From Methylococcus sp. Mc7 (lineage in GTDB: Bacteria; Pseudomonadota; Gammaproteobacteria; Methylococcales; Methylococcaceae): a stretch of DNA of 64,000 bases. Position numbers and translations under genes: made by a program. The first letter of the stretch is position 1. The number at the start of each line of letters is the position of its first letter. The notes beneath the pieces are model-generated. The model saw nothing but the letters and a program-made list of their open reading frames with translations, had not been told where the DNA came from and ran no database searches. Below, in pieces: positions 9,709-18,389 of this stretch. Location: positions 3,938,501-4,002,500 of the forward strand of contig NZ_CP079095.1 of assembly GCF_019285515.1 (NCBI RefSeq), written 5' to 3'.

Positions 9709-10512
9709 CTACCTGGCGGGCTCCCCGATCTCCTCGCGCAGATCGGCGAACTCCTGTTTCCAGGGTTTCTTGTTGTATCCCCAGCTTCCGGACTCCAGCA
9801 ATTTCCAGCCGGCAGCCATCTCTTCCTTGACGCGCCCGCCTTCGCTCTCGCCGTTCACTTCCCACAGGGCCTGGGCATAGAACAGGTGGTTGAGCGGGTG
9901 CCCGGGATGTTTTTCCACCGCGTGTCCGAGCAGGTCCAGTGCCTTGTCGCCGTCGCCGATCCCCGCGGGCCAGGCCGGTGCCTTGAGGTACAGCATGCCC
10001 AGCAGACGCTGGGGGCCCCCGTCATCGAAATCGGGGCTCAATTTCACCGCCGCCTTGAACTCGTCTTCCAGCCGGTGCAGATTGGCCATCGCCGCCGTCA
10101 TATCGTCGCGGACGGCCAGCCCCAGGTTCGCGGCCAGATAATAATGGACCGCACCGTCGTCCTTTCCGCCTTGCGCCAGCGCGGCTTCGGCGAGCTTCAC
10201 GCCCTCCCAGGCAAAGCGCTCGCGCTCCGACGGATCGGAATTGCGCTCGGCGAGATGCAGGCAGAGCCGGCTGCCCAGGGAGCTGCGGCGCAACGCGGGG
10301 TCGTCCGAACCGCGCAGGAAATCCAGGGCGCACTCCAGCTCCGGCGTTTCGCTGGAAGGGCCGAGCGAGTCCTGGCTGGCGCTCAAGGCAGCGGCCGTCA
10401 ACCGGGGACAGCCCACAGGCTGGCCTGCCGGAACGCCATCCCGGTGAAGGCCGCCGCAACCGGCCAGGACCACCGGCAGAATGCCGGCCGCGAGCAGACC
10501 AACGGTACGCAA
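9709..10512 (-). CDS. bstC: sterol transport lipoprotein BstC (TPR-like)
   Basis: Predicted outer-membrane lipoprotein, 267 residues, with a helical TPR/TatT-like body (for example LDLLGHAVEKHPGHPLNH). No ATG fits. A TTG at 10512, four bases after the bstB stop, gives a classic lipoprotein signal with lipobox LAGC and acylated Cys19. The upstream extension of the open frame lies inside bstB and is rejected. It occupies the place of BstC, the outer-membrane-associated component of the Methylococcus sterol transport system that works with BstA and BstB to move 4-methyl sterols to the outer membrane. Start codon choice is my inference; role is by operon position and fold. Confidence 0.78.
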   Translation of the reverse strand: MRTVGLLAAGILPVVLAGCGGLHRDGVPAGQPVGCPRLTAAALSASQDSLGPSSETPELECALDFLRGSDDPALRRSSLGSRLCLHLAERNSDPSERERFAWEGVKLAEAALAQGGKDDGAVHYYLAANLGLAVRDDMTAAMANLHRLEDEFKAAVKLSPDFDDGGPQRLLGMLYLKAPAWPAGIGDGDKALDLLGHAVEKHPGHPLNHLFYAQALWEVNGESEGGRVKEEMAAGWKLLESGSWGYNKKPWKQEFADLREEIGEPAR

Positions 10513-10516
10513 AGCG

Positions 10517-11362
10517 TCAGTTCCGGGCCAGCCAGAGCCTGGCCATGGGATCGAACACGGCAGGATCCACCGCCACGAAAGACTGGATGCCGAACAGATC
10601 GCACAGCCTCTTGCCGTCGGGATCGGCGCACATCGTTTCCAGCGCCTTGGCGAACCGCGCCCGATCCTGCGCCGGAGCCAGCCTGGCATTGGCCACCACG
10701 CCCATCAGCGGAATCTCCGCGGAAGTGAAGACCGTCTCCACCGGGTTCGCCAACTGCAGCGCGCTCAGGCCCGCGAACTGCTGTTCATTGAGTACCACCG
10801 CATCCAGCTCGCCCTTGTCCAGGGAGCGCAGGGCCCGGATCGCCTGGCGCGAAGGCTGGAGGGCGAAATCCTTTTCCGGGTCGTACTTGCCCGCGAACAC
10901 GATCTTGCCGATGAAGGCCGGTTCGTCCAGCACGGTGCCGCCCAGCGTCCCGCCCTTGAGCTCCTCCATGCCGTGGAACCTGCCCTTCTGCGCCACGACC
11001 CGGTAACGCTCACTGGTACGCCCGTCGATCCGGGGTTGAACCACCGGCACCAGATCGTATTGGCCGCGCATGTCCAAGTAGAGCCCGAGCGAGGTGATCG
11101 CGAAGGCGGGCTTCTTTTCCGCCATGAGTTTTCCGCAATCCGCCGCCTTCGCGGTAAACACGCTGCTGAAACTCTTCTCGGGCCACTGTCCTACCCGCTC
11201 CACCACCCGGAGCATCGCATCCATCGCCTGATCGGCGTCGTGCTCGTTCACGGGTCCCCCCGGGTAGCAGACCACCACCGGGGCGGGGTCGCCTGCCAGC
11301 GCCGGAACGAGGGGAGCCAGCAGGGCCCCCAGGAGGAAAGTGCGCGAAATCTTGTATGTCAT
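10517..11362 (-). CDS. bstB: periplasmic sterol-binding protein BstB
   Basis: 281-residue exported protein with a Sec signal (MTYKISRTFLLGALLAPLV, cleavage near ALA-GD) followed by a two-lobed substrate-binding fold of the phosphonate/PhnD-like class. In Methylococcus the BstB protein of this class carries sterol across the periplasm. The ATG at 11362 has AGAAGGAA in front and overlaps the bstA stop by four bases. A longer frame from 11410 would run inside bstA. The C-terminal region (CADPDGKRLCDLFGI) contains two Cys that could form a disulfide. Ligand identity rests on gene order. Confidence 0.82.
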   Translation of the reverse strand: MTYKISRTFLLGALLAPLVPALAGDPAPVVVCYPGGPVNEHDADQAMDAMLRVVERVGQWPEKSFSSVFTAKAADCGKLMAEKKPAFAITSLGLYLDMRGQYDLVPVVQPRIDGRTSERYRVVAQKGRFHGMEELKGGTLGGTVLDEPAFIGKIVFAGKYDPEKDFALQPSRQAIRALRSLDKGELDAVVLNEQQFAGLSALQLANPVETVFTSAEIPLMGVVANARLAPAQDRARFAKALETMCADPDGKRLCDLFGIQSFVAVDPAVFDPMARLWLARN

Positions 11363-14082
11363 GGTTTCCTTCTTGAATCGAGAAGCTGTCCGATCGCCGG
11401 CGCTACCCACAGGGTCGCGGACAGGCAGCAGAGGAGGCCGATGGTGATGTTGACGCCCAGGGTGGACACGCCGCGGTAGTTCGCAAGGGTGATCGCCCCG
11501 AGTCCGGCCAGCTCGGTCCCGGCGGCGAGCCCGATCACGCGCCCCGCCACCCGGTTGATCTGCGTCAGCGAACGGTCCTTAAGCTCGAACCAGCGCTGGG
11601 AGAACCATACGCCGTAATCCACCGCCAGGGCGATCACCAGAGGCAGCGCGATGATGTTGGCGTAGTTGTAGCGGATGCCGCCGAGGGCCATCAGCCCCAG
11701 CATCCAGCCGCCGCCGATCAGCAAAGGCATGGAAGCCAGGGCGAAACCGCGCCAGTTGCGCAGGACCAGTGCCAGCCACAGCAGGCAGACGGCCACCGCC
11801 GCCCGGGTTCCATGGGTGAAGCTTTCCACCACGGACTTGGAGAATACCTGATGGGTGGCCGGGAATCCGGTCGCTTCGGGCGAGACTCCATAAATCTCCT
11901 GCATCAGCCTGTCGAGGTTGGCGGGATCATACACAGTTTTTGCGGGAAAAGCGTACACGGCGACCGTCCCGTCGGCGGCGAAAAACCGGTCCCGCAGGGC
12001 CGGCGGAAGCTGGTCCGGGGTGATGGGCCGTGCCTTGCGCCAGTCCGCCAGCAGCGCCACACCGCGCTCCGCCGCCGACAGCAGCGCACGGAAGAACCGC
12101 TCGCTGCGCTCCCGGGCCTGGGCGGGATCGGCCTCGATGCCGGACCGGACCGCGTCCAGACGTCCCCGTAGGTCTTCCAGCGCTGCCACCAGCCCGGAAT
12201 GCCCGGCCGAAAATGCCAGTTCCTGCGACTGGTCGACGAACTCGCCACCCTTTTCCAGAACCGCCCGCACGCGTCCGAAAGTCCGGTCCGGCAGGCCGAT
12301 GCCGGCGAGCCCGGCCAACTTGGCCGCATAGCCGCCGCCCGCGGCAAGCTCGCCGATGCGCCGGGCCTCGAGGGCGCGCGCATCGGCGTCCGGCGGAAAC
12401 AGGTCCGTGAGCGACTGCACCTTGGCCACGCTGTCCAGCTTGGCCGCGTCCGTCGCGATGCGTCGGGCCTCGTCGACATCACGCGCGGTAAAGATGACCA
12501 CTTCCGCCTGGTAGTCGCTCTCCGCGACCATACGGTTCTGGTAGTAAGCCGCTTCGGAATCTTTCGGCAACAGCGAAAGCACGTCGTAATCGAAGGGAAG
12601 CTCGTAGCCGCGTCCGATGCCGAATGCCGCCGCGGCCAACGACCCCGCGACCACGACAACGGCAACGCTTCCCCGGAAAGGCAGACGGCCCGGCTCGCCC
12701 TCCCCGGCAGACGCCGCAGCCGGCAACGGCTTGAGTTTCGGCGGCAGCAAGGCATATAGCGCCGGCTGGACCATCCAGGTACTGACCAGGATCAGCAATA
12801 CGCCCTTGGCCGCCACCAGCCCAAGCTCGGAGAAACCGGGGAAGTCCACCGTGGCCAACGCGCCGAAAATCACCACCGAGGCGCCGCCGGCGGTAAACAC
12901 CGCTTTGAAGGAAGCGCCGATCCCCGCGCCGATCGCATCGATCGGCGGCCTGCCGCGGCGCCGCTCCTCGGCAATGCGCGCCGAGGTGAAGATGCCGTAA
13001 TCCGCGCCCAGGCCGAACAGGATCGCGATGAAGCTGGCGGTGATGAGGGTGAGATGGCCGACGGTGACCAGCGCCAGGCCCAGGCTCCACAGCACGCCGA
13101 GGCCCATGGGGACGAAGATGACCAGCGCCCAGCGCCAGCTCCGCACCACCGCCAGGATCAGGAGGACGATCAGCCCGGCGGAGGAACCGATGACGAGAAC
13201 GATGTCATGACGGATGCTGACGTGCTCTTCGTACTCGATGGCCGGCAACCCGGTCAGGCCCACCTTCGGCGCGGCGCGGCCGGCCGCGCGAGCCTTGGCC
13301 GCTTGAGCTGCCGCCACGGCTCTCACCTTTTCGATGAACGGCCCGGTGGTGGCGAAGTCCTCCGAAGCGCTCGCCGGGTGTACGAACAGGAAGTACATCC
13401 GCCCATCGCGCGAGACGAAATAGCCATCGTTGGCGATCTCGCTCCCGCCTTGGCCGGCCAGCAGCCGATTCCAGTCGAGCGCCGCCCGCACCTCCCCCGC
13501 GGTAAGCCAGCGGTGCCACTCGTCGAGCAGCGCCCCCAGCAGTTTCAGCCCGGCCTCGGCGGTGGGAATGTCGATGCCGGCATCGGGCGCGGCGGGCGCC
13601 CCTTCGAGCCGCTCCCGAAGGCGGTCCAGAGCGGCGTCGACCTGCGGGGAATCGCCGGGGATGGCGCCCGCCCCGAACCTTTCCAGCATGCCGACCAGTG
13701 CCTTCAGCCGGTCCTCGGCCACCGCCAGGTAGGCATGCTCCAGCAGAAAACGCAGATCGACCCTGGCCGTCGCCTGAGCGATTTCGGGCTCGGCAGCGAG
13801 AGCGGTCGCCAATTCGTCGGCGAATGTCTTCAGTTCATCCGGAGGCGGCCCTTCCAGGACGACGATCAGGTCGGAAGCGGCGCCGAATTTCTTCAGGAAA
13901 GCGTCGAAACGCTGGGCGACGGCGTTGTCGTGCGGCAGCAGGGCCTGGCGGGAGGTATAGACCGGCAGTTGGAAAACCGCCCAGAGAGACAGCACCGAGA
14001 GTGCAATGGCGACGACCAGGACCCGCCACGGCCTGCGGGCGAAGCGTTCGGCCACATTGGCGGCCAGTTGGGGAATGTTCAC
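11359..14082 (-). CDS. bstA: RND/MMPL sterol transporter BstA
   Basis: Inner-membrane RND transporter of the MMPL/HpnN type, 907 residues with the usual duplicated layout. There is one N-terminal membrane helix (about 19-38), a periplasmic domain, and a helix bundle with GLGADYGIFTSARI. A second periplasmic domain and a second bundle with ALAVDYGVWFSQRW follow. Acidic residues in both bundles fit proton coupling. As first gene of the bst-sdm operon it matches BstA, which extracts sterols from the inner membrane for BstB. The start is a GTG at 14082 without a strong ribosome site, so the exact N-terminus is uncertain. HpnN-like hopanoid transport is the alternative, disfavoured by the adjacent sdm genes. 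Confidence 0.86.
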   Translation of the reverse strand: MNIPQLAANVAERFARRPWRVLVVAIALSVLSLWAVFQLPVYTSRQALLPHDNAVAQRFDAFLKKFGAASDLIVVLEGPPPDELKTFADELATALAAEPEIAQATARVDLRFLLEHAYLAVAEDRLKALVGMLERFGAGAIPGDSPQVDAALDRLRERLEGAPAAPDAGIDIPTAEAGLKLLGALLDEWHRWLTAGEVRAALDWNRLLAGQGGSEIANDGYFVSRDGRMYFLFVHPASASEDFATTGPFIEKVRAVAAAQAAKARAAGRAAPKVGLTGLPAIEYEEHVSIRHDIVLVIGSSAGLIVLLILAVVRSWRWALVIFVPMGLGVLWSLGLALVTVGHLTLITASFIAILFGLGADYGIFTSARIAEERRRGRPPIDAIGAGIGASFKAVFTAGGASVVIFGALATVDFPGFSELGLVAAKGVLLILVSTWMVQPALYALLPPKLKPLPAAASAGEGEPGRLPFRGSVAVVVVAGSLAAAAFGIGRGYELPFDYDVLSLLPKDSEAAYYQNRMVAESDYQAEVVIFTARDVDEARRIATDAAKLDSVAKVQSLTDLFPPDADARALEARRIGELAAGGGYAAKLAGLAGIGLPDRTFGRVRAVLEKGGEFVDQSQELAFSAGHSGLVAALEDLRGRLDAVRSGIEADPAQARERSERFFRALLSAAERGVALLADWRKARPITPDQLPPALRDRFFAADGTVAVYAFPAKTVYDPANLDRLMQEIYGVSPEATGFPATHQVFSKSVVESFTHGTRAAVAVCLLWLALVLRNWRGFALASMPLLIGGGWMLGLMALGGIRYNYANIIALPLVIALAVDYGVWFSQRWFELKDRSLTQINRVAGRVIGLAAGTELAGLGAITLANYRGVSTLGVNITIGLLCCLSATLWVAPAIGQLLDSRRKP

Positions 14083-14162
14083 TCGAAGCGATTGGCTACA
14101 AGGCTTGCGGAACGGCGCCGCGTTACCTCCGCCCGGTCGAGTGACGACAAGGCGCAGACATT

Positions 14163-14189
14163 AAAAAAGCACTTCTCGGTGATGCTTTT
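14163..14189 (-). terminator. possible intrinsic terminator after RES toxin gene
   Basis: Read on the minus strand, AAAAGCA and TGCTTTT pair around an 11-base loop and run into a T-tract (TGCTTTTTT). It lies about 105 bases after the toxin stop and 81 bases before bstA. The stem is AT-rich, hence weak. If active, it would separate the toxin-antitoxin unit from the sterol operon. Confidence 0.35.
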
Positions 14190-14294
14190 CGCTCATAGTC
14201 TAATTGGGCGGGCAAGAAAACGGAACATTACACGTACGTGCGCGCCCCGTAGCCCAGACTCGACGGCCGGCAACTGCCTACCAATAAGAGATGA

Positions 14295-14777
14295 CTAACC
14301 ACCATCATCCCGCCATAGCCCTCGTTCAAACAGCCTCCTGTCCCAAATCACTGGTTTCGGGTCGGACGGACGCAACAGCCGGGCGTCGGGATGACGAGGG
14401 TTCACCAAGTCGTTCCAATCCAGCCTGGCAACGACGGAAGGAACGCCCAATATGGCGCTCCTGCCTTCGTCTAGCCACCTGTCGCCAAAGGCTTTGGCGG
14501 AAGCGCTGTCTTCGGCATCCCAACCTTTGGGCAAGGCAGCTACGTCGAAACGCTCGATCGATATTGAGTCCGGAACATCCACTACGACGAAGCGATGCGA
14601 CGTGGGGACACGGCCAATCCCCGCGTGCGCGAGTATCTCGAGCATGGCGCAGGAATAGCTCAATGCGCAATAAATCACCTGCTTCCCAGGGCTATTCCAG
14701 CGTCCGCCAAGCAGTGCCGCTCCGGTGCCATCCCAGATGGGATGGCGCCCGTCAGCTATCCGGAAGATTCGTATCAC
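14295..14777 (-). CDS. RES-domain toxin (type II toxin-antitoxin)
   Basis: 160-residue RES-domain protein. Members of this family are NAD+-degrading toxins. Family features seen are the N-terminal IRIFRIADGRHPIWDGTGA, the segment GGRWNSPGKQVIYCA and SCAMLEILAHAG (conserved Arg and Glu), and the downstream DWNDL. Its start overlaps the antitoxin stop by four bases. The antitoxin-first order is usual for RES/Xre pairs. The assignment is firm at family level; activity depends on intact active-site residues, which appear present. Confidence 0.85.
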   Translation of the reverse strand: MIRIFRIADGRHPIWDGTGAALLGGRWNSPGKQVIYCALSYSCAMLEILAHAGIGRVPTSHRFVVVDVPDSISIERFDVAALPKGWDAEDSASAKAFGDRWLDEGRSAILGVPSVVARLDWNDLVNPRHPDARLLRPSDPKPVIWDRRLFERGLWRDDGG

Positions 14778-15202
14778 GCGGCAATGCCGTAATACAGCTT
14801 CCAGAGCAGCTCTTCAACGCGGCGAGCACCGAGTTCCGTCAAGGATACGTCAAGCGGGGTTCGCCCGTTCAACATGGGATGGGGGGTTTGCAGAAACGCC
14901 CTCGCGTCGTCGTCCGAATTCCAAACGTATTGGGCAGTCGCATACACGCGCGCCAAGCGTTCGGCCCGTTCCGATTCTTCCGCCGTCAACCTGTCCCGGC
15001 GGCGTTTGTAGGTCGCCTCGGGGATGATGCGGTGCAGCAAACGCTTGCGGTCCTCCGCGCTTTTGCACACCCGCTCTACGCTCGATCTCAGGGCGCCTTT
15101 GGGCAATCCCTGCGCTACCAAGGCGTCGAGTTCGGCAAACGAATGAGGAAGAGGAGTGAGCGCCATCACTGCGGCGATCTTTTCTGGAGGGACGAAAACC
15201 AT
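14774..15202 (-). CDS. Xre/MbcA/ParS-type antitoxin
   Basis: 142-residue partner of the RES toxin, in the Xre-MbcA-ParS (DUF2384-type) antitoxin group. The C-terminal part contains the toxin-binding region with HPMLNGRTPLDVSLTELGARR (the recognisable core is NGRTPLDV), ending in an LLWKLYYGIAA tail that would plug the toxin active site. The N-terminal half is helical and basic, fitting DNA binding and autoregulation. The start at 15202 is preceded by GAGG at proper spacing. The adjacent 128 bases upstream probably hold its own promoter. The pair sits between the sterol operon and an AAA ATPase gene. Confidence 0.83.
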   Translation of the reverse strand: MVFVPPEKIAAVMALTPLPHSFAELDALVAQGLPKGALRSSVERVCKSAEDRKRLLHRIIPEATYKRRRDRLTAEESERAERLARVYATAQYVWNSDDDARAFLQTPHPMLNGRTPLDVSLTELGARRVEELLWKLYYGIAA

Positions 15203-15330
15203 TGCTGAACCTCAAAAAGGATCAATTGATGCGGTAATTACGGATCATATGATTCCATTTCTCCAACAAGGCAAGCCGTATAACTTGCAAATCCGCTCCC
15301 CAGCTCGGCCAGCTTCGCCGTACAAATGCG

Positions 15331-16923
15331 TCACATGCCCCAGACGGCGATGCGTCGCCCCTGATACTCCTGAGTTTCTCTGAAAATCTTGTCGTCCCAG
15401 GCCACTGCCGGCCGGCGGTCGAAAATCAACAGGTGGGCATCGTCCGCGCCGCAACGCTCGGCATAGGCGGCGGTCTGCGCCAGTCCTTCGGCGATTACGG
15501 TTTCGCGGGCATGGTGCTGTAGTTTGAGTTCCAGCACTACCCGTTGGGTGCGCTCGGCGGTGAGCAGGGTCTTGCCGTAGTACCATTCAAGATACAAGTC
15601 GGTGCGGCCGCGCCCCAGGCCGTATTCCCGTTCGATCCGTCCACCGCCGTTGACGACGCGCTGCAGGAAGGCCTGCAGCAGCAACTGGGGACCGGCTTCC
15701 TTGTAGTCGAAACGTTCGACCCAGTGCTCGGAATGCTGGCGGAAGAAGTCTTGAAACGCGGTCAGGAGCTTGGCGAGGTCCAGCCCGCCGTCCGGCCGGA
15801 CATACCAGGCGGTATCCTGGGCGAGCATGTGCTGGGTGCTCCAGGTCAGTTGCCGGGGGATGACCTCTCGATAGAGTTCGTTGGCAATGCTTACCTGGGG
15901 TTTGAGTACGATCAGACCGAGATCGTAGACGTATTGCAGGTCGTCGTCGGGCAGATCGACGCTTTCCGCCGTCCCGGCCAGCACCGGCTCGATGACGCTC
16001 CGGACCCGCGGCTCCCGCAGTTTGTCCGCCAACTGGTCGAGATGGGTGGCCCTTGCGAGGATCAGCCGCTCTTTCGCTTCGAGGATATGGGCTTCGGTGA
16101 TAGGGCCGGAGCGGTCGGGCCTGATTTTTTCCGTCACCTCCCGTGCAACGGCGTTGACCAGCCAAGGCTGGCCTTGAGTCAGATCCCATACCCGATCCAT
16201 TGCGCCCTCTGTCCATCCTTGGCCGGTTTCGGCGCTATATTGGGCATAAAGCTCAGAGACGTCGGCCTGGGAGAAGTTGCCCACTCTTATCGACTCGGTT
16301 TTGATATTGAAGGCCGAACCGCCGGTGATGATTTCGTTGGCGGAGGTACGGATGCGATAGTCCCGCACGTCCCGAACGCCACAAAGAATGACGGTCTGGG
16401 GAAATCCGGCCGGACGCTGGGCGTAGCCGGAACGCAGTTGCCGCAGGACTGAGATCAGCACATCGCCCACCAGGGCATCGATTTCATCGATCAGCAAAAC
16501 GACCGGACGCGCCCGATCGGCGGCGGACCAGCGCTGCAGCAGCAAGCGCAGCCAGTCGTGGGGACTTTCGGCTCTTACCACATCGCGCAATAGCTGGTCC
16601 GGCTGTTCGTCACCCAGGTAGAACCGCGCCATTTCCACAAGATTGCGCACTATCGCGGAAATCCCTTCCTTCACGTCGTTCCGGGCGGTCTGGGCCGTCT
16701 CTACATTGACGTACAACGCTCGATAGCGCTCTCCGGCGTTGAGATGGGCCATCAGCGCCAGCAAGGCGGTCGTCTTACCGGTCTGGCGCGGTGCGTGCAG
16801 AATGAAATAGCGCTGCTGTTCGATCAGGCCAAGCACTTCTTCCAGATGGATGCGCCGCAATGGATCCAGCGTAAAGTTGAGTTCGGGCTTGTTCGGTCCG
16901 GCGATATTGAAAAAGCGTTCCAT
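15331..16923 (-). CDS. AAA ATPase with C-terminal PD-(D/E)XK nuclease-like domain
   Basis: 530-residue ATPase. Walker A is APRQTGKTT at 44-52 and Walker B is VVLLIDEID at 141-149. A winged-helix-like middle is followed by a C-terminal segment with GRGRTDLYLEWYYG and VVLELKL, the arrangement of a PD-(D/E)XK nuclease fold (Asp, then Glu-x-Lys). Proteins of this architecture are widespread, multicopy and of unproven function; mobile-element or defence roles are suspected. Here it lies beside a toxin-antitoxin pair, on the same strand but with 128 bases between, which fits an accessory cassette inserted upstream of the sterol operon. Confidence 0.75.
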   Translation of the reverse strand: MERFFNIAGPNKPELNFTLDPLRRIHLEEVLGLIEQQRYFILHAPRQTGKTTALLALMAHLNAGERYRALYVNVETAQTARNDVKEGISAIVRNLVEMARFYLGDEQPDQLLRDVVRAESPHDWLRLLLQRWSAADRARPVVLLIDEIDALVGDVLISVLRQLRSGYAQRPAGFPQTVILCGVRDVRDYRIRTSANEIITGGSAFNIKTESIRVGNFSQADVSELYAQYSAETGQGWTEGAMDRVWDLTQGQPWLVNAVAREVTEKIRPDRSGPITEAHILEAKERLILARATHLDQLADKLREPRVRSVIEPVLAGTAESVDLPDDDLQYVYDLGLIVLKPQVSIANELYREVIPRQLTWSTQHMLAQDTAWYVRPDGGLDLAKLLTAFQDFFRQHSEHWVERFDYKEAGPQLLLQAFLQRVVNGGGRIEREYGLGRGRTDLYLEWYYGKTLLTAERTQRVVLELKLQHHARETVIAEGLAQTAAYAERCGADDAHLLIFDRRPAVAWDDKIFRETQEYQGRRIAVWGM

Positions 16924-16948
16924 GATGACCCTCTGTGGGCAGGCCGAT

Positions 16949-17074
16949 TCAGGCCGGATTCGGCGCGGCCGTGGCCACGTTCACGACGGTGATGTTGTCC
17001 CGTCCGCCCCGGTCCGATGCCGTTTCAAGCAGGGCGCGGAGACCCGACTCAAAATCCCCGTCGCGGTAGCGGCT
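16949..17074 (-). pseudogene. 3' remnant of a PP2C-type protein phosphatase gene
   Basis: An open minus-strand stretch of about 41 codons ends in the hallmark C-terminus of PP2C/Stp phosphatases, ALLETASDRGGRDNITVVNV followed by a short tail and TGA at 16949. No start codon, metal-binding N-terminal motifs or ribosome site precede it. Only the 3' end of a former gene seems left between the AAA ATPase and the sterol-desaturase-family gene. This suggests a deletion accompanied arrival of the flanking genes. Confidence 0.5.
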
Positions 17075-17144
17075 CTTCGCTGAATCCCTTGCCCATCCAA
17101 ATCGCCCCCCCAGAAAGTAAAAAAGTCGCGTCGGGGACGGCCCA

Positions 17145-18128
17145 CTAGCGGCCGCGTTTCATCCGCTCCTCGATTTCCCGCTCCGCGGCCAGCCAGTCGA
17201 ACATTTCGAACCCCGGAACGAACCCGCGCTTTTCGGCCCGGAAATAGGCGGCTTCTGCGATCATCGGCTCCAATGCCCGCCCTGAGCGAAGCCGAAGGGG
17301 ACGTGGCGCCGGCCCGTAGGCATAGGTGAAGCCGAATTTCAAGGTTTCGGCAAAACCCAGGGCATCCACCTCGCGCAGTCCGATCTGTGCCGGCCGGGCT
17401 TCCAGCAGTGTGCCGAAAAACCGATCCCAGATGGAAAACAGCGCACCGTAATTGCGATCGTGCTCGCCGCGCAGCGTCGAGTGATGCACACGGTGCAGGC
17501 TCGGCACGACGAAGAGACGGCCCAATTTGTGCTCGCCCCGGAACGAAATATCGGCATGATGGAACAACACGGCCAGGGTGATCAGCGCCTCGCTGAGCAA
17601 TAACTGAGCGGCGTGCACACCTGTGACCACGATGAAGCCCGCCTTGACCAGCACCGTCAACAACACCTCGGCGAAATGCAGCCGGAAACCGGTCGTCACG
17701 TTCATCGAACGGTCGCTGTGGTGCACCTTGTGGAACAGCCACAGCCAGGGCAGGCGGTGGTTGGCCCAGTGCCACAGGTACAGTACCAGATCCAGCAGAA
17801 TCAGAGCCAGCGCCCCGCGGAGCCAGGGATTGCTCACACCGGCCAGGAGCCCCCCGCCGGCATGATGCTCCGCCAACACCAGCAGGGAGGACACCGACAG
17901 CGCGGACATCAGCAGGTCGTTGAACAGGAACAGGGATAGGTTCGTCCGGTACGACTTCCGCACCAGGGGGTTGGTGCGCACGCCCCGGCGGTGGCGGACC
18001 TCGATCGCCATCAGGCAGGCGAACGTCAGCAGAATCGCCGCCGACAGCGCGTCCTCGACGGCCACATCCGGCCACAGACGGTCGATGCCGGGGAACTTCA
18101 GGTGCGACGTCAGATTGCTCAGGATCAT
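17145..18128 (-). CDS. sterol desaturase/fatty acid hydroxylase family protein
   Basis: Di-iron membrane oxidase of 327 residues with several transmembrane helices. The histidine boxes are present: HWANH (HxxxH), FHKVHHSD (HxxHH) and LHRVHHS (HxxHH), with additional LFHHADISF. The start at 18128 has a strong GGAGGAAAG site. Members introduce double bonds or hydroxyl groups into sterols, fatty acids or carotenoids. The gene points towards and lies about 3 kb upstream of the bst-sdm sterol operon on the same strand, so a sterol substrate is tempting but unproven. A fatty-alkyl or ether-lipid hydroxylase is the alternative. Confidence 0.83.
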   Translation of the reverse strand: MILSNLTSHLKFPGIDRLWPDVAVEDALSAAILLTFACLMAIEVRHRRGVRTNPLVRKSYRTNLSLFLFNDLLMSALSVSSLLVLAEHHAGGGLLAGVSNPWLRGALALILLDLVLYLWHWANHRLPWLWLFHKVHHSDRSMNVTTGFRLHFAEVLLTVLVKAGFIVVTGVHAAQLLLSEALITLAVLFHHADISFRGEHKLGRLFVVPSLHRVHHSTLRGEHDRNYGALFSIWDRFFGTLLEARPAQIGLREVDALGFAETLKFGFTYAYGPAPRPLRLRSGRALEPMIAEAAYFRAEKRGFVPGFEMFDWLAAEREIEERMKRGR

Positions 18129-18389
18129 GATCTTTCCTCCGCACGAATGCTGTCTGAAAGACGCCTTGGCAGCCCACGGCGGGGACGGCTCCGCTCAATA
18201 CGGGGGACCCCGGTCATGGAACGATTGGAATCCCCTCCGCGCCGCTACGGCTTATCCAAGGCCGGGTTCAGACTATCCGCTGCGGGCGGCGCCGGCAACA
18301 AAGCGCGGGGTGACAAACTGTTGAGCGAAAAGAACGGCGGCTCAGCCGGAACCGGCAAGGCGGAGCGCCCGCCGGCTCGCGGCGCACCG

